This document shows, piece by piece, positions 23,363-31,230 of a DNA stretch of 41,246 nt. The translations under genes were made by a program, and so were the position numbers. The notes below the pieces were generated by a model that worked only from the letters and a program-made list of their open reading frames with translations, had not been told where the DNA came from and did no database searches. Each line of letters opens with the position of its first letter. Position 1 is the stretch's first letter. Source of the stretch: Dysgonomonas sp. UBA7710 (lineage in GTDB: Bacteria; Bacteroidota; Bacteroidia; Bacteroidales; Dysgonomonadaceae); the NCBI RefSeq assembly GCF_002482385.1, contig NZ_DLFW01000024.1:249438-290683 (forward strand). Reading direction: 5' to 3'.

Positions 23363-25353
23363 GAATTTTATTTTCTACCTTTTTATTTTTTTATTCTTTC
23401 GCTTGTACATCTTTACCGGCACAAACAAATGATAGTATCAAGACACAAAAGCTATCGGAGGTAGAAGTATCTGCACATATAAAACCCTCGGCTGCCCGCT
23501 CAACGACACCGCTTCAAGTCATTACTACAGAGTCTATTACAGAGCAAGGATTGCAATCGGTATCTGACGTTGTACGCCGCTTTAATGGTGTCGTACTCAA
23601 AGATTATGGAGGTATCGGCGGACTAAAAACAGTTGCTATACGGGGAATGGGAGCGGAACATACAGCGATCAGTTATGATGGAATCACTGTCAGTAACGTA
23701 CTATCCGGACAGGTGGATATAGGCCGATTTGCTTTGGATAACATATCTGCCGTATCGCTCAGCATAAGTCAGTCAGATGATATATTTCAAACAGCAAGGG
23801 TACTGGGTTCTGCCGGAGTACTTAATCTGCAAACAGCTATTCCTTCGTTTAATGAGCATAACCACGAGGGTAAAGCAAGAATAACAACAGGCTCGTTCGG
23901 GTTATTCAATCCTGTCCTCGATTATTCGCATAAAATAAGCAATTCTTTTGCCATATCAGCTAACGGGAGCTGGCAACGTGCCGATGGTAATTATCCTTTC
24001 AAACAGGAAGACGATAAACTGTTACCTGACCGTAAAAGAAAGAACAGCGATGTGGATATCTTCAGAACAGAAATAAATATCTTCAATAATTTCGGTAAAT
24101 CCGGTGATCTGCGCGCAAAGATCTATTATTTCGATTCGGAACGTGGATTGCCCGGGAGTGTGACTATAGCAAACGATTATGCGGCCGAGCGTCTCTGGGA
24201 TAAGAATTTCTTTACCCAGATGGTGTACAACACCACATTCAGCCCTAAGCTCAAATTCAGATCACAAGCCAAATATGACTATACGTTTACACGATATGTA
24301 ATAGAAGAACTGAGCGACAGGAAAACGAATCGTTACAAGCAGCATGAAATATACCTTTCCAATGCATTGTTATATATGATAAACAATAACTTTTCGGCTT
24401 CTTTGGCAGAAGATCTGAGCTATAATACGCTCAATAACGACATGGCTACCTTTGCGGACAACCTTCCCTACCCTAAGCGGTATAACTCACTTACCGGAAT
24501 AGCAGCAAAATATGACATTAAACAATTTACTGCCACTGCAAGCCTGCTGGCAACATATATATCAGAAAAGGTGAAGAACAATAGCGACAATAACACTTAT
24601 AAGAGACTGACACCTACAATCAGCGCTTCGTATCAGCCTTTCGATGTAACAAATCTGCGTTTCAGGGTGTCATATAAGGAATTGTTTCGTGTACCGACTT
24701 TCACCGAATTATATTATTCTTCTATATCGAAGAAGCTAAATCCCGAACTGGCACGCCAATTCAATATGGGTGCAACATGGGTAGGTAGCATTTCCGACGT
24801 TCTCAATTACGTGAATGCATCTTTAGACGTGTATTATAATAATGTGAGGGATAAAATTATCATAATACCATATCCCTTTATGGCAAGTAGCACTAATCTG
24901 GGAAAAGTACGGATAAAAGGTGTGGATCTGAAACTGGCGACAAATATTTCACTGGGCGACAAAATGAATGTGGATATCAATGGCTCATACAGTTATATGG
25001 AAGCACTTGACATGACCGATCCGGGCAACAGCAAGACATACAAGAACCAGATACAATATACGCCGAAACATTCGGGAGCGATAACGGTAGGCTTCAATAA
25101 TCCATGGGTAAACTTTTCATACTCTATTGTTGCAGCAAACAAGCGTTATTTTAATATACAGAACATTAAGGATAACCGTATAAACGGATACTCCGACCAT
25201 AGTATCTCCTTATATAAAAAGCTAAGAATAAAAGGTTATGATTGTTATCTGCAAGGTAACCTGTTGAATATCTGGAACGAAAATTATGATATAATCGCAT
25301 ATTACCCCATGCCGGGACGATCATTTAAAATAACCGGCGGATTCAAATTTTAA
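23359..25353 (+). CDS. btuB: TonB-dependent vitamin B12 receptor (BtuB)
   Basis: Outer-membrane 22-strand receptor for cobalamin or its analogues, powered by TonB. 664 residues: signal peptide (MRILFSTFLFFYSFACTSLPAQ), TonB box-like segment and plug (about 35-150; KLSEVEVSA, TTESITEQGLQSVSDVVRRFNGV, VLKDYGGIGGLKTVAIRGMG, ISYDGITVSN), then the barrel, ending in the aromatic strand GRSFKITGGFKF. No SusC-type carboxypeptidase-like domain. Assignment to B12 rests on the riboswitch upstream and the BtuG- and BtuF-like genes downstream (21 and 11 bp gaps). Its start codon overlaps the stop of a small leader frame. Confidence 0.93.
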   Translation: MRILFSTFLFFYSFACTSLPAQTNDSIKTQKLSEVEVSAHIKPSAARSTTPLQVITTESITEQGLQSVSDVVRRFNGVVLKDYGGIGGLKTVAIRGMGAEHTAISYDGITVSNVLSGQVDIGRFALDNISAVSLSISQSDDIFQTARVLGSAGVLNLQTAIPSFNEHNHEGKARITTGSFGLFNPVLDYSHKISNSFAISANGSWQRADGNYPFKQEDDKLLPDRKRKNSDVDIFRTEINIFNNFGKSGDLRAKIYYFDSERGLPGSVTIANDYAAERLWDKNFFTQMVYNTTFSPKLKFRSQAKYDYTFTRYVIEELSDRKTNRYKQHEIYLSNALLYMINNNFSASLAEDLSYNTLNNDMATFADNLPYPKRYNSLTGIAAKYDIKQFTATASLLATYISEKVKNNSDNNTYKRLTPTISASYQPFDVTNLRFRVSYKELFRVPTFTELYYSSISKKLNPELARQFNMGATWVGSISDVLNYVNASLDVYYNNVRDKIIIIPYPFMASSTNLGKVRIKGVDLKLATNISLGDKMNVDINGSYSYMEALDMTDPGNSKTYKNQIQYTPKHSGAITVGFNNPWVNFSYSIVAANKRYFNIQNIKDNRINGYSDHSISLYKKLRIKGYDCYLQGNLLNIWNENYDIIAYYPMPGRSFKITGGFKF

Positions 25354-25374
25354 ACATTTAAATAAAAAATAGAA

Positions 25375-26490
25375 ATGAAAAAGTTTTTAGTAAAAGGAAT
25401 GTTATTCTCTATGTTGGCTTTCGCCTTCGTTTCTTGTGACTCTGATGATTTTGAAGAGCCATGGGTGGAACCTGAGGTAATCACAACTGGTGTGTATATT
25501 CTCAACTCAGGACAAGATGGAAAGAATAATGCTATACTAAGTTATTACAATCCTGAGACAAATGTATTAACCGGAAAGATCTTCCAGAATCAAAACGATG
25601 GACTGATTATAGGTGATACGGGAAATGATATGGTTATCTATGGTAACAAAATGTATATTCTGGCAAGTGGTTCTAATAAAATATATATTACCGATCTTAA
25701 AGGTAAATTGCTAAAGTATAGCAATGGTAATGACGCGATCATCGAACCGTTAAATGCTTCCAACCAGCCTCAAAAACCGCGCGAAGGAGTTGCCTATGAA
25801 GGCAAAGTATATGTAAGCCTATTTGACGGATATGTGGCACAGATAGACACTACAAGTATGGCAATAACAAAAACGGTACAGGTAGGCACATATCCTGAAC
25901 AACTGACAGTAGCCAAAAACAAACTCTATGTTGCTAACTCCGGCTATGGACAAGGATCAACGGTTTCGGAAGTAGACTTGAGTAGTTTCACTGTTAAAAC
26001 AATTGATGTGGTTAAAAATCCGAACAAAATTCTTACCGATAAAAACAATTTTGTTTATATCATATCATGGGGCGACTATCAAAATACACAGGCAGTTCTT
26101 CAAAAATATGACCCATCGACAGGTAAACTTACAACACTGGGTACAAAGATAGCTTCAAAAATGGCCCTGAGTAAAGATAATGATAAGCTATTTCTCATCT
26201 GCTCAACATATGATGAATCATGGAGTCCAACAACAAAGCTTCAATCATTCAATTTGACAACAAATACTCTGGATGAAAAATCATTTATAACAGTTCCTGC
26301 TAATATGGATATATCAAAAGCATACAGTTTGGACGTAGACCCTATCAATGGGGATATATATATTGGTACGAGTGATTATTCAACCAATGGAAATATGTAC
26401 ATATTTTCTGCAGATGGAACTTATAAAACAAGCTTTGGTACCGGAGGTATCAACCCTATGGGATCATACTTCGTTACAGGTGTAAAATGA
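25375..26490 (+). CDS. btuG: BtuG-like surface cobalamin-binding lipoprotein
   Basis: A 371-residue lipoprotein with a YncE-like seven-bladed beta-propeller. In Bacteroides thetaiotaomicron, BtuG caps BtuB on the cell surface and binds B12 with very high affinity, even taking it from host intrinsic factor. Here the lipobox is FVSC with C21, followed by DSDDFEEP, an acidic stretch that matches Bacteroidetes surface-export signals. Propeller blades show as repeated short strands: GVYILNSG, NKMYILASGSNKIYITDL, GKVYVSLFDGYVAQIDT, NKLYVANSGYGQGSTVSEVDL, NFVYIISWGDYQN. It sits between btuB and btuF in one operon. Function by context and fold; binding is not shown by sequence alone. Confidence 0.88.
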   Translation: MKKFLVKGMLFSMLAFAFVSCDSDDFEEPWVEPEVITTGVYILNSGQDGKNNAILSYYNPETNVLTGKIFQNQNDGLIIGDTGNDMVIYGNKMYILASGSNKIYITDLKGKLLKYSNGNDAIIEPLNASNQPQKPREGVAYEGKVYVSLFDGYVAQIDTTSMAITKTVQVGTYPEQLTVAKNKLYVANSGYGQGSTVSEVDLSSFTVKTIDVVKNPNKILTDKNNFVYIISWGDYQNTQAVLQKYDPSTGKLTTLGTKIASKMALSKDNDKLFLICSTYDESWSPTTKLQSFNLTTNTLDEKSFITVPANMDISKAYSLDVDPINGDIYIGTSDYSTNGNMYIFSADGTYKTSFGTGGINPMGSYFVTGVK

Positions 26491-26501
26491 TAATATAGAA
26501 A

Positions 26502-27635
26502 ATGAAACTCTTAAATATCACACTACTCTTTTCTATTATCCTCATCCTGGCAGGCTGCAATAAACCTAAGCCTGCCGGACAGGATAATATTAAGCCGCAA
26601 ACGGGATACACCGTCTATTATGCCAAAGGCTTTCAGGTAAAAAAGTATGATGGATATACCACCGTGTCGGTGCGTGACCCCTGGGACACCACACGCTTGC
26701 TGCAAACATATGTCCTTGTAGCAAAGAATAAAGATTTACCCGCAAATCTTCCTAAAGGCACAATTGTAAGAATACCTTTGGAAACAGTAGCGACATACTC
26801 CACTATCCATTGCTCTACACTGAACGAACTGAATGCTGTGAATCTGATAAAGGGAGTATGTGAACCTCAGTATATAAAGCTATCCAATATACAGGATGGA
26901 ATAAAGAGCGGAGCAATAGTCGATCTGGGAATGGCCAGTAAACCTGACACTGAGAAATTGATTATGCTCAGCCCTGATGCTATATTTGCCACTCCGATAC
27001 AAGGCTGGACATATGGTAGCATCGAGAAAACAGGAATCCCCATTCTGGAAACAACCGACTATACAGAATCACATCCGCTTGGACGTGCCGAATGGATACG
27101 CTACTATTCTTTATTTATCGGAAAAGAGCAATTGGCTGATTCGCTGTTTGCCATTACCGAAAAGAATTATAATGCCGTTAAAGACGCTGTGGCCGGAACG
27201 ACAAACCGTCCTTCCGTATTTACAGATATGCGTTATCAGAACAAATGGAACATGCCCGGAGGAAAAAGCTTTATGGCAAATATGCTATCCGATTCGGGAG
27301 CATCGTATTGCTGGTCTGATGATAACTCGACAACTTATATGCCTCTGGCATTCGAATCGGTATTAGACAAGGCGGGTGAAGCAGATTTCTGGATAATCAA
27401 ATACAACTGGCCTAAAGATATGACATACCAGAGCCTGGAGAAAGAATATAAACCATATTCCCATTTCAAGGCATTTAAAGAAAAAAACATATACGGATGC
27501 AATACAGCATATTCAGGCTACTATGAGGATTTGCCTATCCATCCGGATTATATATTGAAGGATATGGCGTATGTATTCCATCCGGAACTCTTCCCGGGAT
27601 ATACGCCGAAATATTACAAAAAAATAGGAGAGTAA
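26502..27635 (+). CDS. btuF: BtuF-like cobalamin-binding ABC lipoprotein
   Basis: Substrate-binding protein of an ABC importer, helical-backbone class III. 377 residues, a lipoprotein with LAGC at C19 followed by NKPKPAG (no acidic export signal, so it probably stays facing the periplasm). The two lobes show as TIVRIPLETVATYSTIHCSTLNEL near 85-105, LMLSPDAIFATPIQGW near 148, and GIPILETTDYTESHPLGRAEWIRYYSLFIG near 180. It would hand B12 from BtuB to BtuCD. The permease and ATPase genes are not in this operon, which ends at a terminator right after it, so they must be elsewhere. Confidence 0.9.
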   Translation: MKLLNITLLFSIILILAGCNKPKPAGQDNIKPQTGYTVYYAKGFQVKKYDGYTTVSVRDPWDTTRLLQTYVLVAKNKDLPANLPKGTIVRIPLETVATYSTIHCSTLNELNAVNLIKGVCEPQYIKLSNIQDGIKSGAIVDLGMASKPDTEKLIMLSPDAIFATPIQGWTYGSIEKTGIPILETTDYTESHPLGRAEWIRYYSLFIGKEQLADSLFAITEKNYNAVKDAVAGTTNRPSVFTDMRYQNKWNMPGGKSFMANMLSDSGASYCWSDDNSTTYMPLAFESVLDKAGEADFWIIKYNWPKDMTYQSLEKEYKPYSHFKAFKEKNIYGCNTAYSGYYEDLPIHPDYILKDMAYVFHPELFPGYTPKYYKKIGE

Positions 27636-27651
27636 ATGTATATAGGTTTGT

Positions 27652-27689
27652 AAAAAGGCTGTGATCAGAATTTCTGCCACAGCCTTTTT
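27652..27689. terminator. Bidirectional terminator between btuF and the YiiX-like gene
   Basis: AAAAAGGCTGTG (27652-27663) and CACAGCCTTTTT (27678-27689) form a 12-bp perfect stem, with inner CAG/CTG pairing, between convergent genes. T runs serve both directions. Confidence 0.88.
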
Positions 27690-27691
27690 CT

Positions 27692-28327
27692 TTAATAGTA
27701 ATGAACGATATCGATCACATTTGAGCTTGACATAGCTCCCGGATTTATACCCGGTTCACCTTCGGGAACCGGTAAATTATACTTTCCGAAATACTCCTTC
27801 CAGCCTTTCGTTATTTCGCCTGTATCGGGCGATTTGAAAGTCATCGTATTTAACGCGAATACGGGAATGCCATTATTTGCTTTCAACAAGATATCATAAA
27901 TAAGCTCTGAACAATAATACTTATCATTACCCAAGGTAAATCCGTCATCATAATCTTTGCCGATAAGGGTTAACCCCTCATTCAACGCGGCGGGAATACA
28001 GGCACTGTATTCTTCTTTCAGCCGGCCTACGACCGATTTGGGATAACAATCTTTTCCCTCGGGATGCAGATAATCATTCAGAGGTGTCTTTGCTACTTTA
28101 GGGCGAGTAGCTTCGATTACATAGATACTGTCATTATCGTCGATATAAACTATACCTACATGTGTAAACCGGAAATCGCCGATACTGGCTGTAACTGCCT
28201 TTATCGTATTGTCAGTTCCGCTTGCACAATCTTCCTGAAAAATCAGGTCTCCGTTTTGGAGCTTGAAATCATTGGCATGCATGGTCAGTCCTGATAAAAA
28301 GAGAGTCATTAATAATATTGCTTTCAT
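27692..28327 (-). CDS. YiiX-like permuted NlpC/P60 cysteine hydrolase
   Basis: A 211-residue exported protein of the YiiX/YebB branch of the permuted papain-like (NlpC/P60) fold. Signal peptide 1-18 (MKAILLMTLFLSGLTMHA). Catalytic pair: H56 in RFTHVGIVYIDD and C139 in DKYYCSELIYDILLKA, in the permuted order (His before Cys) expected of this branch; GDLIFQED at 26-33 is the usual opening strand. Substrates of YiiX proteins may be peptidoglycan peptides or lipid amides; not known here. It follows the second TonB-dependent receptor by 42 bp and may be co-transcribed with it. Confidence 0.88.
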   Translation of the reverse strand: MKAILLMTLFLSGLTMHANDFKLQNGDLIFQEDCASGTDNTIKAVTASIGDFRFTHVGIVYIDDNDSIYVIEATRPKVAKTPLNDYLHPEGKDCYPKSVVGRLKEEYSACIPAALNEGLTLIGKDYDDGFTLGNDKYYCSELIYDILLKANNGIPVFALNTMTFKSPDTGEITKGWKEYFGKYNLPVPEGEPGINPGAMSSSNVIDIVHYY

Positions 28328-28369
28328 ATAATTATACTGAAAAATAGTTCTGATTATTCTTTGACATTA

Positions 28370-30397
28370 CTATCTGAAAGTATAACTAATACCTCCCATT
28401 AACCAAAAACCGGCCTGAGGTACATTTCCCCTGTCGAAGTAATGCGTATCATAAAGGTTGTTCAGATTCAGATTGAATACCACATCTTTATATTCATAGT
28501 TCAATTTCAGGTCGAGGGTCGAAAATGCCGGATAATGTTCATCGTTCACTTTTACCAGATTTTCATATTTCTCGTAAGTACCCATCCGCTTTTGGAAGCG
28601 GAAATACCAGCCTGCCGAAAGCCCTTTATAAATTTGATGGTTGAACTTTGCCGTAAACTTATCCCGGAGATAGTTCAGCGAATAGATGGATATGAGGCCT
28701 TTTGTATCCCCGTCCTGATGCATACGGGTGTAATCCAAAGCAAGGGACGATTCTTCTCCCAATGCGGGAAGGATATCTCCAATACGGAGTTTAGCTCCTA
28801 TTTCCACACCTTTAGTATCTATTTTGCTCAAATTCCATGCGGTGTATGCTTCATCTGTCGGATTCTCTTTCACCCAATCGATAATATCCCTACCCCATTG
28901 TATAAACCCTGTAAGATATGCACTAAAAAGATTATCTTTATATTTTATGCCTAATTCCAGAGATTCCGATTTCTCCGGCTTCAGATCATTCCGGCCGATA
29001 TGTGTAGGTGCTTTATAATACATATCGGTAAAGGTAGGCACACGTGTTGATTTACTCCACGACGACGATACATTTATCTTATCCGAAGGACGATAAGTAG
29101 CGCTTACCGATGGGTAAAACTTATATTGGTTGTCTTGTAATGTATTATGATTCATCAGTGCTCCTGCGGATAATACAAACTGTTCTATGATGTAGGTATG
29201 CTCCAGTGATACGCTGGCATTTGTCCGGTCATCATATTTCGTATACTTTCGGTGAGGCTCAACCATAAGCATCCCCAGGTTAGAACTCATAATATCCTCC
29301 CTGCGTATTTCACCTCCAAGGCTGGTATTACCAAACTTCGACCTGTATGAGAAGATAAGGTTAGCTCCGTAAGTATCGCTGCGGTGGTAGTTACGTCCAT
29401 AATCGGTATCTTTCACAAGATCGTATTGATCGTGATGCCTGTTCCAGTAAATAATCGGAACTATTTTAAGCTCTGAGCCAAACTCTCCTTTTAGCGAGCC
29501 CATATATGTGCTGGTGCGTTCGTACTGATTTGGAAACTTCGGAGAATAGAATGTATTGGCCCCGTATTGTTTATCATTATATCCTAACTGCAAATCCAGT
29601 TTCGAATCATTTTTCAAGCTGAAACGTGTTTGCCACAATACATTATAAATATCATAATCACTGTTTGGAATATAACCATCCGAAGAATTATAGCCTACCG
29701 ACAGGCTACTGGTCGCTATACCCGTTTTTGCCGTACCACGCACTTCCATTCCCCGAAGTTCGTGCATACCGGATTCTACACTGGCATAAGCTTTATAATC
29801 TGCATTTTTTTTAGTAATGATATTGATTCCTCCGGAGAAGGCACTCGAACCGTAAATGAGAGCTGACGGGCCATGAATGATCTCAATACGTTCGATATCG
29901 GAAAGGTTGATGGGAATGTCGAAACTGTAATGCCCTGTCTGGGCGTTTGAAAGGTTTACTCCGTTGAGGAGTACTGCGTTTTGGTCGAATGATCCGCCAC
30001 GGATCGAAATGTCGGCTTGTACACCGTGTCCGCCTCTTTGAACTACGTCTATGTTAGCGGCGTAAACTAACAGATCCTGAATACTTCGGACGGGTGACTG
30101 CTCAATTTGTTCTTTCGTGATTACCGTAACAAGCTTTGCCGTCTGATTGATCGGAGTCTCTATCCGGGATGCCGTGACCATCACTTCGTCGAGTTCCTTT
30201 TCCAATACTTTTTGCTGCTGCTGACCATCGGTAGTAGTCTGTGCAGTAATTGTAGATACAGTAAGGAATGAAATAGCACATCCCCTTACCACTCCGATGT
30301 TTACAATTCTGTGCATACTGTTGAATGCACTGTAGGCCTTCCGTACAAAGCGTTTGAAACGGTAGACCGGTCTTTCCTTAAAATGTTTTCGATTCAT
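28370..30397 (-). CDS. TonB-dependent receptor, BtuB-like, with extended N-terminus
   Basis: A second outer-membrane receptor of 675 residues. It resembles cobalamin or siderophore receptors: plug with MVTASRIETPINQTAKLVTVITKEQIEQSPVRSIQDLL and SIRGGSFDQNAVLLNGVNLSN, barrel ending GFWLMGGISYTFR. Start 30397 is chosen because a TATTTTTG box lies 37 bp upstream; the start at 30436 would place that box inside the gene. The N-terminus is unusual: about 30 residues of basic, aromatic sequence (MNRKHFKERPVYRFKRFVRK...AFNSMHRIVNIG) precede the hydrophobic signal segment that ends near TVSTITAQ. No riboswitch is present. Proximity to the B12 operon suggests a corrinoid substrate, but this is inference. 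No SusD partner. Confidence 0.87.
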   Translation of the reverse strand: MNRKHFKERPVYRFKRFVRKAYSAFNSMHRIVNIGVVRGCAISFLTVSTITAQTTTDGQQQQKVLEKELDEVMVTASRIETPINQTAKLVTVITKEQIEQSPVRSIQDLLVYAANIDVVQRGGHGVQADISIRGGSFDQNAVLLNGVNLSNAQTGHYSFDIPINLSDIERIEIIHGPSALIYGSSAFSGGINIITKKNADYKAYASVESGMHELRGMEVRGTAKTGIATSSLSVGYNSSDGYIPNSDYDIYNVLWQTRFSLKNDSKLDLQLGYNDKQYGANTFYSPKFPNQYERTSTYMGSLKGEFGSELKIVPIIYWNRHHDQYDLVKDTDYGRNYHRSDTYGANLIFSYRSKFGNTSLGGEIRREDIMSSNLGMLMVEPHRKYTKYDDRTNASVSLEHTYIIEQFVLSAGALMNHNTLQDNQYKFYPSVSATYRPSDKINVSSSWSKSTRVPTFTDMYYKAPTHIGRNDLKPEKSESLELGIKYKDNLFSAYLTGFIQWGRDIIDWVKENPTDEAYTAWNLSKIDTKGVEIGAKLRIGDILPALGEESSLALDYTRMHQDGDTKGLISIYSLNYLRDKFTAKFNHQIYKGLSAGWYFRFQKRMGTYEKYENLVKVNDEHYPAFSTLDLKLNYEYKDVVFNLNLNNLYDTHYFDRGNVPQAGFWLMGGISYTFR

Positions 30398-30433
30398 TTT
30401 TCTAGAATTTGTTAATAAAATAAATTGTCGCCG

Positions 30434-30441
30434 CAAAAATA
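30434..30441 (-). promoter_or_regulatory. -7 box for the second receptor gene
   Basis: Minus-strand TATTTTTG, 37 bp before the chosen start at 30397. Confidence 0.55.
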
Positions 30442-30476
30442 CGGATTATAGATAAAGTTACCGAGCATAAATGCAT

Positions 30477-30510
30477 AAAAAAAGCATGAATCCATATAAG
30501 ACTCATGCTT
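30477..30510 (-). terminator. Terminator of the zinc-type operon
   Basis: AAGCATGA (30482-30489) and TCATGCTT (30503-30510) form the stem, with seven T on the minus strand (30477-30483). It is 20 bp past the lipoprotein stop. Confidence 0.8.
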
Positions 30511-30529
30511 CCAGTTATTTAATACTGTA

Positions 30530-31132
30530 TTATTCCTGCCCTACTCTTACGTCATATAATGCCTTCCGGTTCATCAGTACAACTTTGTAATCCATAATAG
30601 AATCTCCATTTCCGGCTTTATCTATCACTGCAACTTTCATATCATAGATCTTTTGTGTTAAGACCAGCGTGTCCATAACCAACTTATCTCCATCTTTACG
30701 GGTTCGGGTAATGGTGTCGGGTATCTGAACCAACCTGTTACGATATACAGTTATGTCTTTTTGATTAAATATCATTTGCCCCAGTTTAATTACTGGCATT
30801 ATGGAGTCTTTCACATTTTCCCGTCCTCTCTTATCTCTATATTCAGGATTTATTTCCACTTTAAATGTCGATAAACCCTCATTATCCGTAAACCGGGCAT
30901 ATATATACATCCATTTAGTCGCTATTACCGTATCCATTCTATTTGGATTATCATTCAGGCTATCATTTATCTTAACGACCAGATTACCGTACATCAGCGT
31001 ATCATTCTTATTAATCCTTACATCTGATATTACAGGTGGTTCTGTCTCATCATCCTCAACCTTTGCACATGATGAAAAATACAGACCGGTCAACAGAATT
31101 AACGAAACAATAAACAAGCAAAAATTTCTCAT
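30530..31132 (-). CDS. Surface lipoprotein of the metal operon (DUF4625-like)
   Basis: A 200-residue lipoprotein. Lipobox YFSSC with C22, followed by AKVEDDETEPP, an acidic stretch that fits the Bacteroidetes signal for export to the cell surface. The rest is Ig-like beta sequence: PPVISDVRINKNDTL, KWMYIYARFTDNEGLSTFKVEI and YDMKVAVIDKAGNGDS, a pattern seen in DUF4625 lipoproteins, which in Bacteroidetes often sit beside TonB-dependent receptors. The family assignment is tentative; histidine content is low. It follows the receptor gene by 98 bp on the same strand and precedes a terminator, so it is the last gene of the zur-receptor operon and may help bind or present the metal. Confidence 0.7.
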   Translation of the reverse strand: MRNFCLFIVSLILLTGLYFSSCAKVEDDETEPPVISDVRINKNDTLMYGNLVVKINDSLNDNPNRMDTVIATKWMYIYARFTDNEGLSTFKVEINPEYRDKRGRENVKDSIMPVIKLGQMIFNQKDITVYRNRLVQIPDTITRTRKDGDKLVMDTLVLTQKIYDMKVAVIDKAGNGDSIMDYKVVLMNRKALYDVRVGQE

Positions 31133-31230
31133 TATATATTAAGTGAATTTGTAACTACGAAAATACGATAAAGTTACGAGTTACAGGTCACCGCTAACCG
31201 TTTTTTTAGATTATTGACAATCCGCACTTC

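Noticed and set aside
28442..28954. 170-codon open frame opposite the second receptor
   Set aside because: Shadow of receptor barrel coding sequence.
30398..30530. Possible cobalamin riboswitch ahead of the second receptor
   Set aside because: The space is too short and has none of the aptamer core or B12 box sequence.
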